64,000 nt of DNA from Pseudooceanicola batsensis HTCC2597 (GTDB lineage: Bacteria; Pseudomonadota; Alphaproteobacteria; Rhodobacterales; Rhodobacteraceae): assembly GCF_000152725.1 (NCBI RefSeq), contig NZ_AAMO01000007.1:62001-126000 (forward strand), read 5' to 3'. The notes under the pieces are model-generated. The model searched no databases. It saw nothing but the letters and a program-made list of their open reading frames with translations, and was not told the DNA's origin. Shown here piece by piece: positions 24,709 through 33,700 of this stretch. How positions within the stretch are numbered: position 1 is the first letter of the stretch; every line of letters begins with the position of its first letter. Position numbers and translations under genes: made by a program.

Positions 24709-24801
24709 ATGCGACGAAACCATGTCACAAGCGGATCACCGTTCGATCGGGTTGAATACGGCCCGGCGGGTTGCTCAGGCCAGTCATGTGCCTTGTCATG
24801 A
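24709..24801 (+). CDS. Small upstream ORF (30 aa) coupled to livG-like gene
   Basis: An ATG at 24709 follows an excellent ribosome site (GGGAGGAGAAACG) and opens a 30-codon frame beginning MRRNHVTSGSPF and ending in CALS. Its TGA at 24799-24801 overlaps the ATG of the ATPase gene (24798) as ATGA. The ATPase gene has no good ribosome site of its own, so translation of this short frame probably drives it. No family is recognised. It could be a leader peptide or merely a vehicle for coupling; the two Cys near the end are the only distinctive residues. Confidence 0.55.
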   Translation: MRRNHVTSGSPFDRVEYGPAGCSGQSCALS

Positions 24802-25577
24802 CACTGGATGCGGGACATGCTTCAACACCGCTCGCGGTGCGCGGCGCTACACTGAAATTCGGCGGTGTGACTGCGCTCAACGATGTGAGCATTTCTGTCA
24901 ACGACGATGAATTGCTTGCGATCATCGGCCCGAACGGTGCCGGGAAAACATCTTTTCTGAACGTGACCGCCGGCTTTTACCGCCCGCAAAAGGGACATGT
25001 CGAAATCTCGGGGCAGAACGTGACCGGCCTGCGCGTCGATCAGATCGCCCGGCGCGGTGTGGCGCGTACGTTTCAGGGCACTCATCTTTTTGCCGGGCAG
25101 ACCGTGGTGGAAAACATCATGATTGGTCGTCACATGCTGATGAAATCGAATGTGGTCCAGGCCTTCTTCCAGTTCGGTCCCGTGATGCGCGAGGAATCGG
25201 AACATCGGGAAGCCGCAGAAGAGATCATCGACTTTCTAGAGATCGAGGCAATCCGCAACCGGCCGGTGGGCACGTTGGGATATGGGCTGCGAAAGCGTGT
25301 CGATCTGGGCCGTGCATTGGCGCAGGAACCGTCGATCCTCCTGATGGATGAACCGATGGCCGGCATGAACTCGGAAGAGAAAGAAGACCTGGCGCGCTTC
25401 ATTCTCGATGTGCGCGAGGCACGCAAGATCCCAGTGGTTCTGGTCGAGCACGACATGGGCGTTGTCATGGACCTTGCCGACCGGATCGTGGTGCTGGATT
25501 TCGGGCGGGTCATTGCCGAAGGCACCCCGGAAGAAATCCAGAAGGACCCGGCTGTCATAAAGGCATATCTGGGGTAG
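24798..25577 (+). CDS. Branched-chain-type ABC transporter ATPase, LivG-like
   Basis: This 259-aa cytoplasmic ATPase powers import through the LivH/LivM-like pair. Walker A is GPNGAGKT (44-51), Walker B is ILLMDEP, and the LivG-type insertion and VVLVEHDMGVVMDLADRIVVLD are present. The signature loop, usually L-S-Y-G-Q, reads LGYGLRKRVDLGRAL, which is unusual but keeps the core Gly. The start at 24798 is inferred from length and from the overlap with the small upstream frame. It begins the seven-gene transport operon, which carries a CoA ligase immediately downstream. Confidence 0.9.
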   Translation: MTLDAGHASTPLAVRGATLKFGGVTALNDVSISVNDDELLAIIGPNGAGKTSFLNVTAGFYRPQKGHVEISGQNVTGLRVDQIARRGVARTFQGTHLFAGQTVVENIMIGRHMLMKSNVVQAFFQFGPVMREESEHREAAEEIIDFLEIEAIRNRPVGTLGYGLRKRVDLGRALAQEPSILLMDEPMAGMNSEEKEDLARFILDVREARKIPVVLVEHDMGVVMDLADRIVVLDFGRVIAEGTPEEIQKDPAVIKAYLG

Positions 25578-25581
25578 CGGC

Positions 25582-27579
25582 ATGGTCAAACAACGGACAG
25601 CAATGGTCTTTTCGGACCCGGCAGTGACACATAGCGAAACCCTGCCGCAGGTTTTGCTCGCGCGAGCGACATCTACACCGACCAAACTCGCGGAACGGCA
25701 CAAGCGCCTGGGTATCTGGCGTGAGTTCACCTGGGCCGATGTTCTCGACAGGGTTCGCGCCTTGGCTCTCGGGTTGGAGAACCTGGGCTTGTCGGCCGGC
25801 GAATCCGTCATGATGATCGGCGAAAACGAACCCGAACATTTCTGGGCTGAATACGCGGTGCAGTCGCTGGGTGGTAAGGTTCTTTCCGTCTATCCGGATC
25901 AGACCGCCGAGGAGATCCTCTATCTGGCTGAGGATTCCCAGACGCGGATATTCCTGGCGCAGGATCAGGAGCAGGTCGATAAATGCGTCGAGATCTCTGG
26001 CACGTACTCGGGTGCGTTGGCGATCGTTTACTGGGACGATTCCGGCCTGTGGGGCTATGATCATCCCCTGTTGCATTCCTTTGAAAGTGTAAGCGCGGCA
26101 GGACGTCAGATCCACGCCAAGGAACCAACCAGATTTGAAGAACACGTAAAACGTGGACGGGCGGATGATATCGCGTTGCTGTCCTATACGTCGGGGACCA
26201 CCGGAAAGCCCAAGGGTGTGGTCATCAGCCAACGCTATCTGTTCGACAACTGTTCGCGGGTGATGGGGGCGGTCGATATCGCGCCGGGCACCGAATACCT
26301 GACCTATATTTCCCCCGCCTGGGTAACTGAACAGATTTTCGGCCTTTCGATCGGGCTGCTCGCGCCCATGGTCGTCAACTTTCCCGAAGGCCCCGAGGAT
26401 GTGCTTGCCAACATCCGCGAACTGGCGGTTGACGCCCTGGTGTTCAGCCCGCGGCAATGGGAAAACCTTGCCTCGATCGTTCAGGCCCGGATGCTGGGCG
26501 CGGGCAAGTTTCGCAATGCGATGTACGACTGGGGTATGAAGGTTGGCCGCGACGTTCATGTCGAACGGCTGGAAGGGCGAAAGCCCAGGCTTGCCGCGCG
26601 CCTGCAGCTTCCCTTTGCCGAGGCGCTTGTGCTGCATCACCTGCGCGACAATCTTGGCCTTGGTAAGGCCAAAAACGCAATGAGCGGCGGCGCCCTGATG
26701 GCGCCAGACGTTTTTCGTATGTTCCACGCGATGGGGGTTAAGCTGCGCAACGTGTATGGCGCGACCGAAATCGGCCTTTTGACCGCGCATGTCGGCGAAA
26801 GCTATCAGCTGGAAACCAGCGGCAGTTGGATGCAAAGCAACAAGAACTACGGCGAACCGCTAGAATACAGGGTTTCGGACGAAGGGGAGCTTCAGGTGCG
26901 TGGCGGATCGGGCTTCGGTGGCTATCACGGCAAGCCCGAGAAGACCGCCGAGGAGCTGACCGAAGACGGTTGGTACAAAACCGGTGACGCGGTGTCGATG
27001 ACCGACAGTGGCGAACTTTTGTTCTTTGACCGCGTCAAGGACATGCGCCGTTTGGCAAACGGGCACAGCTATCCGCCGCAATTCATCGAGACGCGGTTGC
27101 GCTACAGCCCCTATATCAAGGATCTCATGACGCTGGGCGACGAAACCCGAAACTTCGTCAGCGCGTTGATCAATATCGATATGGAAGTCCTTGGCCGCTG
27201 GGCGGAAGAGAACAATATCAGCTTTTCGACCTACACCGATCTGTCGCAAAAAACCGAGATTCTGGAACTTATAAAAAGCGAAGTGGCGCGCATCAATGCG
27301 CTTTTGCCCGAAGGCTCACGCCTGGAGCGGTTTGCGAATTTCCCAAAGGAACTCGACCCGGACGAAGGCGAGTTGACCCGCAGCCGCAAGCTTCGGCGTG
27401 CCTTTCTGGAAGAGCGATATGCCAAGCTTGTCGAGGCAATCTATGGCGGCGACAACCAGACTGACCTTGAGATCGCCGTGACCTATCAGGATGGACGCCA
27501 AGGCGTGCTCAAAGCCACGGTTCGCATATCGGACGTCAAAAACGCATCGAAGGCTGCCAGCCGGCAGTCGCAAAATTAG
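25582..27579 (+). CDS. Long-chain-type acyl-CoA synthetase within the ABC operon
   Basis: This 665-aa AMP-forming ligase resembles bacterial FadD15-type enzymes: YTSGTTGKPKGVVIS as P-loop, VYGATEIGLLT, GWYKTGDAVSMTDSGELLFFDRVKDMRRLANGH near the hinge, and a long C-terminal tail. It starts 4 bp after the ATPase stop and 15 bp before the permease, so it is an integral part of the importer operon. This suggests that the imported acid is trapped as a CoA ester on entry (vectorial acylation), which is an inference. The long-chain type and the size of the ligase hint at a bulky, hydrophobic acid. Confidence 0.88.
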   Translation: MVKQRTAMVFSDPAVTHSETLPQVLLARATSTPTKLAERHKRLGIWREFTWADVLDRVRALALGLENLGLSAGESVMMIGENEPEHFWAEYAVQSLGGKVLSVYPDQTAEEILYLAEDSQTRIFLAQDQEQVDKCVEISGTYSGALAIVYWDDSGLWGYDHPLLHSFESVSAAGRQIHAKEPTRFEEHVKRGRADDIALLSYTSGTTGKPKGVVISQRYLFDNCSRVMGAVDIAPGTEYLTYISPAWVTEQIFGLSIGLLAPMVVNFPEGPEDVLANIRELAVDALVFSPRQWENLASIVQARMLGAGKFRNAMYDWGMKVGRDVHVERLEGRKPRLAARLQLPFAEALVLHHLRDNLGLGKAKNAMSGGALMAPDVFRMFHAMGVKLRNVYGATEIGLLTAHVGESYQLETSGSWMQSNKNYGEPLEYRVSDEGELQVRGGSGFGGYHGKPEKTAEELTEDGWYKTGDAVSMTDSGELLFFDRVKDMRRLANGHSYPPQFIETRLRYSPYIKDLMTLGDETRNFVSALINIDMEVLGRWAEENNISFSTYTDLSQKTEILELIKSEVARINALLPEGSRLERFANFPKELDPDEGELTRSRKLRRAFLEERYAKLVEAIYGGDNQTDLEIAVTYQDGRQGVLKATVRISDVKNASKAASRQSQN

Positions 27580-27594
27580 GGGAGGTCGGCGACA

Positions 27595-28479
27595 ATGGTC
27601 TATTTCATAAATGACATCATAACCGGGGCTTTGATCGGCCTGCTGTATGCATTGGTGGCCATGGGGTTCGTGGTGATTTACCGGGCCAGCAAGGTGTTCA
27701 ACTTCGCGCAGGGTGAACTGGTGATCATCGGCGGTTTCATCGTCTGGTTCACGACGATGCAGGCAGGGCTTAGCCTGTGGTTGTCGATACCCCTTTCGCT
27801 GGTTCTGGCCGGGCTGGTCGGGTACGCAATCGAACGAACTTTCCTGACAAAGCTGATCGGTGAATCGGTCTTTTCGATGGTCATGGTCACGGTTGGCCTG
27901 CTGATCCTGTTGCGCGGTCTGGTGCTGCTTGTGTTCGGTCCCGCCGTGCGGCCCTTCCCGATCATTTTCCCACTGAAGCCCCTGTTCGTCGGCGATATGC
28001 TGATCCCGATGAACCTGCTGATCGGCGGGATCATCACCATTGTTGCCGCTGTCGGCCTGTCGTGGTTCTTCAACCGGACCCGGTCGGGCCTGCGGATGAC
28101 CGCAGTGGCGGAAGATCACGTCGTCGCATCCTCGATGGGCATTTCGGTCAAGGGTTCGATTGCCTTTGCCTGGGTTCTCGGGGCAATCCTGTCCACGATT
28201 GGTGCAATGATCTTTCTCAGCGGCAAGTCGCTGACCTTTCTGGCCTCGGATATCGGGTTTGCCGCGCTGCCGGTGGCATTGTTTGCCGGGTTGGAATCTA
28301 TCGGCGGGCTGATCCTGGCGGGTGTGATCATCGGTGTCGCCCAGAGCCTGACCACCAACTACCTTGATCCGTTGATCGGCGGCTCACTTGGCAGTGTCGT
28401 GCCTTACATCATCATGCTCGCCATCCTACTGATCCGGCCCACCGGCCTGTTCGGCTGGCGCACAATCGAGCGGGTGTAA
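27595..28479 (+). CDS. Branched-chain-type ABC permease, LivH-like
   Basis: This 294-aa inner-membrane protein has about eight hydrophobic segments and the LivH family start, with IIGGFIVWF and the conserved EAA-like loop around FNRTRSGLRMTAVAEDHVVASSMGI, which contacts the ATPases. It pairs with the LivM-like permease encoded 3 bp downstream to form the channel for the acid delivered by the periplasmic protein encoded at 29568. Confidence 0.92.
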   Translation: MVYFINDIITGALIGLLYALVAMGFVVIYRASKVFNFAQGELVIIGGFIVWFTTMQAGLSLWLSIPLSLVLAGLVGYAIERTFLTKLIGESVFSMVMVTVGLLILLRGLVLLVFGPAVRPFPIIFPLKPLFVGDMLIPMNLLIGGIITIVAAVGLSWFFNRTRSGLRMTAVAEDHVVASSMGISVKGSIAFAWVLGAILSTIGAMIFLSGKSLTFLASDIGFAALPVALFAGLESIGGLILAGVIIGVAQSLTTNYLDPLIGGSLGSVVPYIIMLAILLIRPTGLFGWRTIERV

Positions 28480-28482
28480 ACC

Positions 28483-29535
28483 ATGGATCCTTCCGGCATT
28501 TTTTCCACAAGCTATCGCAGTGACAGACGTGTTGTCCGGACGCGCTGGCAGGCGCTTGCCCTGGTCGTTTTCATGGCTCTGATGCTGGCAGCACCCTATC
28601 TGGTGAGCGGGCGCATCATCGCCATCCTGAACATGATGCTGATCAGCGCCGTCATTGCTGTCGGGCTTCAGATCTGCACCGGTTATGCGGGCCAGATCAA
28701 CCTGGGCCAGGCGGCGTTCATGGGGGTCGGGGCCTATACGGCTTCGATACTGGCCTCCAAGACCGGTCTGACATTCCTGCTGACGATTCCCCTGGCCGGG
28801 ATCTCGGCCGCCCTGTTCGGTTTTCTCTTTGGCCTGACTGCGGCACGGATCAAGGGATTTTACCTGGCTCTGACCACGATTGCGGCGCAGTTCATCTTTC
28901 ACTTTGCCGTCCTGAACCTGCCATCGAGCTGGATGGGCGGGTCAAACGGGATCACCGTCCCGCCGGCAGAACTTTTAGGACTGCGCTTTGTCGGCGAGAC
29001 TTCTCAGTTCTACCTGAATCTTGCAGTCGCGGCAATCATGATCGCGGGCGCGTTCGGGATCGTGCGATCCCGCTTTGGCCGCGCATTTGTGGCGGTCCGG
29101 GACGACGACGTGGCAGCGGGGATCATGGGGATCAATGTCGCGGCCACAAAGGCGAATGCCTTTCTGATCGGAGCGTTCTATGCCGGCGTCGGCGGGGCGC
29201 TGTGGGCCTATCTGATCCGCTTTGTCGGGGTGGATCAGTTCACCCTGTTCCATTCGATCTTCTTCGTGGCAATGATCATCGTCGGCGGCATGGGCTCGAT
29301 CGTGGGGGCTCTGGTCGGGGTCTTCGTCATCCGCATCATTCAGGAAATCATCGCGACGGTTGGCCCCAATATCGCCGAGTCGGTGTCCTTTCTTGGCGGC
29401 GATATCGTGTTCGCCGGCATGAATGTCGTTCTTGGCGGCGTGATCGCGATGTTCATGATCCTTGAACCCAAGGGGCTGATGCACCGCTGGAACATCCTGA
29501 AATCATCATACCGTATCTGGCCGTTTCCTTACTGA
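28483..29535 (+). CDS. Branched-chain-type ABC permease, LivM-like
   Basis: This 350-aa inner-membrane protein has about ten hydrophobic segments. The LivM marks are CTGYAGQINLGQAAFMGVGAY near residue 70 and the cytoplasmic loop GRAFVAVRDDDVAAGIMGINV, which docks on the ATPases. It follows the LivH-like gene by 3 bp and precedes the binding protein by 32 bp. Confidence 0.92.
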   Translation: MDPSGIFSTSYRSDRRVVRTRWQALALVVFMALMLAAPYLVSGRIIAILNMMLISAVIAVGLQICTGYAGQINLGQAAFMGVGAYTASILASKTGLTFLLTIPLAGISAALFGFLFGLTAARIKGFYLALTTIAAQFIFHFAVLNLPSSWMGGSNGITVPPAELLGLRFVGETSQFYLNLAVAAIMIAGAFGIVRSRFGRAFVAVRDDDVAAGIMGINVAATKANAFLIGAFYAGVGGALWAYLIRFVGVDQFTLFHSIFFVAMIIVGGMGSIVGALVGVFVIRIIQEIIATVGPNIAESVSFLGGDIVFAGMNVVLGGVIAMFMILEPKGLMHRWNILKSSYRIWPFPY

Positions 29536-29567
29536 TCTGGGGCGGCATTCAACCTGGGAGGAAGAAC

Positions 29568-30806
29568 ATGACATACCAAACGAAACGGGGGCTTCGCGGC
29601 TTTCTGGCAGCGGGCGCTATGGCCGTCGCGGCGACCATGCCTTTGAAAGCGAAGGCCGAAGAGATCTATAATCTGGCCCTGCTGTCGGACTTTTCCGGCC
29701 CCTATGCTGACATCATGCCCATTCTGGCCGGCGGACGCGAAGCCGTGTTCACCTGGTGGAATGAAACCCGAGGTCAGGACCTTGGCGTCACGCTGAACTA
29801 CAAGAATTACGAAACCCGCTATGACGCGGCACAGGTGGCAAGTCTCTGGCCCGGGATCAAATCGGAACTGGACCCGATTGCGGTTGTCGGGCTCGGCGGG
29901 CCTGACGTGGCGGCTCTTTCCGAACGCCTGCCGGAAGACAAAATTCCGATGTTCATGGCGACAGCGGCCTACGGTTTTGCCTGGCAGCCGGATGCCTGGA
30001 TTTTCAACCCACGCCCGACCTATTCGCACGAAAGCGCGGGCTTTCTGAACTGGATGCGTGAACAGCGCGGCGGAGACGAACCGTTCAAGGTTGCAATCCT
30101 CGCCTCCGAAGCCTCGCCTGCCTATGTCGACATGGCAAAGGGCCTTGAACTCTATGCCGAAGAGCACCCCAAAGAGATCGACCTCGTAGAGGTCATTTAT
30201 ACCGAGGTGCAACCCACCGATCTGACGGGGCAAATGCGCCGCGTTGTACGGGCCGGGGCCGAGGCGCTGATTATCCAAACGAACACCTCTATCGTGGTTG
30301 CCGCGAAACGTGGCCTGCAGGCCAATGGGGCGAACATCCCGATCATGATGAGTTCGCATAACGGTCTTCCAGCCTCGGGGGCGGCACTTGGCGGTCTTGA
30401 GCAACTGGAGGGAGACTTTGAAGCCTACGGCATGGCGATTGCGGCCGATGAGGACACTCCCGCGCGACAATTCTACGAGACATTGGTTACAGAGTACGGG
30501 CTCGAGGCACCTTGGAACGTCGTGACAGCAATGGGTGTGTCGCAGGGTCTTTATACCGTGACCGTGATCCAGCACGCGATCGAGGCGAACGGCGCCGAAG
30601 GACTGACCGGCGAGAAAGTACGCGAAGCCCTTTTTGCTCAAACGATCACGACCGAAGAAACCCACGGCTTTCTTCCCTCCCTCACGTTTACTCCCGAAGC
30701 GCCTTTTCCATTGGAAGGCCTCAAAGTGAATGTCGGGACCGTCAAAAACGGGAAAATCACCATCGAAGCGACCGGCGTCGATATTCCTGAAGTCAAGAAA
30801 TGGTGA
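29568..30806 (+). CDS. ABC transporter periplasmic substrate-binding protein, LivK-like
   Basis: This 412-aa protein starts with a signal peptide (positive MTYQTKRGLRGF, a hydrophobic Ala-rich core and an A-x-A site at KAKAEE near residue 25-29) and continues as a type I periplasmic binding fold. It begins the mature part with LALLSDFSGPYADI, where LivK proteins carry a similar strand. It captures the substrate for the LivH/LivM channel. A perfect hairpin follows the gene, which may protect its mRNA and raise its level over the rest of the operon. The ligand is unknown; relatives bind amino acids, aromatic acids, amides and other carboxylates. Confidence 0.9.
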   Translation: MTYQTKRGLRGFLAAGAMAVAATMPLKAKAEEIYNLALLSDFSGPYADIMPILAGGREAVFTWWNETRGQDLGVTLNYKNYETRYDAAQVASLWPGIKSELDPIAVVGLGGPDVAALSERLPEDKIPMFMATAAYGFAWQPDAWIFNPRPTYSHESAGFLNWMREQRGGDEPFKVAILASEASPAYVDMAKGLELYAEEHPKEIDLVEVIYTEVQPTDLTGQMRRVVRAGAEALIIQTNTSIVVAAKRGLQANGANIPIMMSSHNGLPASGAALGGLEQLEGDFEAYGMAIAADEDTPARQFYETLVTEYGLEAPWNVVTAMGVSQGLYTVTVIQHAIEANGAEGLTGEKVREALFAQTITTEETHGFLPSLTFTPEAPFPLEGLKVNVGTVKNGKITIEATGVDIPEVKKW

Positions 30807-30814
30807 ACCAAACT

Positions 30815-30836
30815 GGGCACCGCATCAGCGGTGCCC
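30815..30836 (+). other. Perfect 9-bp hairpin between livK-like and livF-like genes
   Basis: GGGCACCGC at 30815-30823 and GCGGTGCCC at 30828-30836 pair perfectly around an ATCA loop, starting 8 bp after the binding-protein stop codon. No T-run follows, so it is more likely an mRNA-stabilising or attenuating stem that makes the binding protein more abundant than the downstream proteins. Confidence 0.7.
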
Positions 30837-30867
30837 GTCCTTATCCTCAGCCCCGGGCAATACGACC

Positions 30868-31659
30868 ATGCTGGAACTCAACAACGTAGAAGTGACATAT
30901 TCCGATGTCATCCTGGCGCTCAAAGGCGTGTCCATGACAGTGCAGGAAGGTCAATGTGTTGCGCTGCTGGGCGGCAATGGCGCGGGCAAGAGCACGACAC
31001 TCAAGGCCATCTCGGGAACGCTCAAATCCGAGGATGGCAACGTCTCGGCGGGGTCCATCATTCTGGACGGCACCCCTGTTCAGAACATGGAAGCGTCGAA
31101 GGTTGTGAAGAACGGCCTGATCCACGTAATGGAGGGCCGGCGCGTGCTGCGTCATCTGACGTCTGAGCAAAACCTGATCGTGGGCGGGCATATGGTGCCC
31201 AACGCCGCCGAGCTGAAAACCCGGCTGGATCATGTTTATACCCTGATTCCGCGGCTTGCGGACCTGCGCAACCGCACCGCGGGCTTCATGTCCGGCGGCG
31301 AACAGCAACTGTTGCTGATCGGCCGGGCTATGATGGCCAAGCCCAAGATCATCGCGATCGACGAGCCGTCCCTGGGACTGGCGCCGATGATGATCCGGGA
31401 TGTCTATGACGTTCTCAAGCAGCTCAAATCCGAAGGCACCACCTTTTTCCTGGTCGAACAGAACAGCGCAGCAGCGCTGTCCATCGCCGACTATGCCTAT
31501 GTGATGGAAAACGGACGGATCGTGATGGACGGCCCGGCAGACAAGCTCGCCGACAATGAGGACATCAAGGAATTCTACCTTGGCGTTACCGCGTCCGGCG
31601 AACGAAAGAGCTATCGCGACATCAAACATTATCGCCGCCGCAAGAGATGGCTGGGATAG
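30868..31659 (+). CDS. Branched-chain-type ABC transporter ATPase, LivF-like
   Basis: This 263-aa ATPase has Walker A GGNGAGKS (about 35-42), the signature FMSGGEQQLLLIGRAMM and Walker B IIAIDEPSLGLAPMMI. It would pair with the LivG-like ATPase on the cytoplasmic side of the importer. It carries a C-terminal extension with a basic tail (YRDIKHYRRRKRW) beyond the usual end. The ATG at 30868 begins MLELNNVEVTYSDV as in other LivF proteins; it has no strong ribosome site, in line with lower expression after the hairpin. Confidence 0.9.
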   Translation: MLELNNVEVTYSDVILALKGVSMTVQEGQCVALLGGNGAGKSTTLKAISGTLKSEDGNVSAGSIILDGTPVQNMEASKVVKNGLIHVMEGRRVLRHLTSEQNLIVGGHMVPNAAELKTRLDHVYTLIPRLADLRNRTAGFMSGGEQQLLLIGRAMMAKPKIIAIDEPSLGLAPMMIRDVYDVLKQLKSEGTTFFLVEQNSAAALSIADYAYVMENGRIVMDGPADKLADNEDIKEFYLGVTASGERKSYRDIKHYRRRKRWLG

Positions 31660-31672
31660 GAAGGGAACTGAA

Positions 31673-32461
31673 ATGAGTGAATTGCTTGCCATCAAGGAAC
31701 GCACCGCTTTCGTGACCGGGGCCGGTCAGGGCGTGGGCCGTCAGGTCGCGCTGTATCTGGCGGAACACGGCGCGGGTGCTGTTGTCGTCAACGATTTCCA
31801 TGCCGACCGGGCACAGAGCGTTGCCGCAGAAGTGGAAGCCGCCGGGGCAAAGGCGCTGCCGCTGGCCTTCGATGTCTCGGATTTCGATGCCGTCCGCGCG
31901 GCGTTTGCCGAGGCGCAGACCGCCTTTGGCGGCGTGGATATTCTGGTCAACAACGCAGGCAATGCCGGGCCGACATCGGGGCTGGACGATCTTGTTCCGT
32001 TCTGGGAATCCGATCCCGCCGAATGGCGCCGCTGGATGGCCACCAATTTCGACGGGGTTCTGAACTGCACCCGACACGCCATGCCCCTGATGGTCAAGGG
32101 CGGCTATGGCCGCATCGTAACCGTCATTTCCGATGCCGGTCGCGTCGGCGAACCGCATCTGGCGGTTTATTCCGGGGCCAAGGCCGGCGCGGCGGGCTTC
32201 ATGCGGGCAATTGCCAAGGCCGGCGGCCGGTTCGGGATTACCGCGAATTGCGTCGCTCTGGGTGGCACAAGAACCCCGGCGGTTGCCGACCTGATCCCGG
32301 ATGAAGCGACCGAGAAGCGGGCCTTGTCGCAATATGTGATCCGCCGTCTGGGCGAACCGGAAGATCCCGCCGGAATGATCCTGTTTCTCTGCTCTGATGC
32401 CGCCAGCTGGATCACCGGCCAGACCTATCCGGTGAACGGGGGATATTCCTTTGCCTGCTGA
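31673..32461 (+). CDS. SDR-family oxidoreductase
   Basis: This 262-aa classical SDR ends the transport operon, 13 bp after the LivF-like gene. The cofactor loop is VTGAGQGVGR, followed by NNAGNAGP and the catalytic block SDAGRVGEPHLAVYSGAKAG with Ser, Tyr and Lys. The SDAGRVG stretch is shared with the BadH-like SDR at 198-959, so the two may work on similar hydroxyacyl-CoAs of the same pathway. Substrate not assignable. Confidence 0.85.
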   Translation: MSELLAIKERTAFVTGAGQGVGRQVALYLAEHGAGAVVVNDFHADRAQSVAAEVEAAGAKALPLAFDVSDFDAVRAAFAEAQTAFGGVDILVNNAGNAGPTSGLDDLVPFWESDPAEWRRWMATNFDGVLNCTRHAMPLMVKGGYGRIVTVISDAGRVGEPHLAVYSGAKAGAAGFMRAIAKAGGRFGITANCVALGGTRTPAVADLIPDEATEKRALSQYVIRRLGEPEDPAGMILFLCSDAASWITGQTYPVNGGYSFAC

Positions 32462-32475
32462 CCGCAAATGTGGGT

Positions 32476-32496
32476 GGGCTCCGTCAGACGGAGCCC
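32476..32496. terminator. Hairpin between convergent genes
   Basis: GGGCTCCGTC and GACGGAGCCC form an inverted repeat (an 8-bp stem with a 5-nt loop after allowing for a minimal loop). It lies between the rightward SDR stop and the leftward CoA-transferase, overlapping the latter's stop codon. No T-run is visible on either side; a bidirectional terminator role is likely from position. Confidence 0.6.
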
Positions 32497-33587
32497 GCTG
32501 CAAGAACGCTGTCAGTGTCAGCGCCCAGCTCTGGCGGCAGGCCAGGCGTCGCACATTCGAAATCGTCGAATTTCAGAGGTTGGACGAGGAATGTCTCGGT
32601 CTTGCCGCCTTCATGCGCAATCGTGCGCAGCAACTGCCGCGCACGAACATGCGGGTCGTCCAGCGTTTCGACCAGCGAATTGACCGGTCCCCATGGCACG
32701 CCCGCCTTGTCCAGAAGATTGCCCCATTCGGCGCGCGTCTTGCCCACCATGACCGCCGCGATCTCTTCGCGGAGCGCGTCTTTGCGGGCGACACGGTCGC
32801 GGCCTGTCAACGGCGCAAGATCCGCTCTGTCGATCACATCGCAGAACGGTTGCCAGAACCAGTCCTCATGCGCGATGGACAAGGTCATGAGCTTGCCGTC
32901 TTTACAGGTGAACACGCCATAGCCCGGCTCGGCGATGAACTCGCCCAGCGGCGTGCCGTTGGCGGCCGGAACGAGGAAGGCGGTCAGCATGGAAACCACC
33001 GCATCCGACATCGAGACATCCACATAACGCCCCTGCCCCGTCCGCTGGCTCGACACCACCGCCGACAGGATTGCGATCGCCGCGAACAGCGCCGCGCCAA
33101 CATCCGCCAGCGGGATCGCGGGCACGGCACCGGGCTGCCCGGCATCGGCCTGTTCGGCCAGCAGGCCCCCAACGCCCTCATAGCTCAGGTCATGCCCCGC
33201 CCTGTCACGGTAAGGGCCGTCCTGCCCGTAGCCCGAAATCGACACATATACCAGCTGTGGGTTGACCCGGCGCATGTCTACGAACCCGGCACCAAGGGCT
33301 GCCAGTTTGCCGGGTCGGAACCCTTCGACGATAACATCCGAGTCCTTGGCCAGACCGCGAAACCGTGCCAACCCCTCGGCGGATTTCAGGTCAAGCGCCA
33401 CGCTGCGCTTGCCGCGATTCAGAGCCCGAAACAGCGGCGGAAACTGCCGGGCCGGATCGCCGACGCCCGGTCGTTCGATCATGATCACCTCGGCCCCCAT
33501 GTCCGACAACAGCATGGTCGCATAGGGACCGGGGAATTGTTCGGCGAGGCTGAGGATTTTCAGGCCGGCCAGGGGTGCGTTGCTCAT
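32484..33587 (-). CDS. CaiB/BaiF-type (family III) CoA-transferase
   Basis: This 367-aa protein transfers CoA between an acyl-CoA donor and a free acid. The N-terminal motif LKILSLAEQFPGPYATMLLSDMGAEVIMIE and the SISGYGQDGPYRDRAGHDL region, with the catalytic Asp in G-H-D-L-x-Y-E-G, are typical. The ATG at 33587 has GGAG seven bases upstream; an earlier frame start is unlikely. It is divergent from the crotonase-thiolase unit at 33701 and may activate the free acid entering that unit or swap CoA between intermediates. Confidence 0.88.
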   Translation of the reverse strand: MSNAPLAGLKILSLAEQFPGPYATMLLSDMGAEVIMIERPGVGDPARQFPPLFRALNRGKRSVALDLKSAEGLARFRGLAKDSDVIVEGFRPGKLAALGAGFVDMRRVNPQLVYVSISGYGQDGPYRDRAGHDLSYEGVGGLLAEQADAGQPGAVPAIPLADVGAALFAAIAILSAVVSSQRTGQGRYVDVSMSDAVVSMLTAFLVPAANGTPLGEFIAEPGYGVFTCKDGKLMTLSIAHEDWFWQPFCDVIDRADLAPLTGRDRVARKDALREEIAAVMVGKTRAEWGNLLDKAGVPWGPVNSLVETLDDPHVRARQLLRTIAHEGGKTETFLVQPLKFDDFECATPGLPPELGADTDSVLAAGSV

Positions 33588-33700
33588 ATCGGGCTCCAAT
33601 GTTCGGTTTATCCGCGTGCGGGTCCGCCTCATAGCAGCGCAAATTGCTGGAAATGACAAGTTGAAAATGGCATAATATCCATATCTTTCAGGAGCTTACC

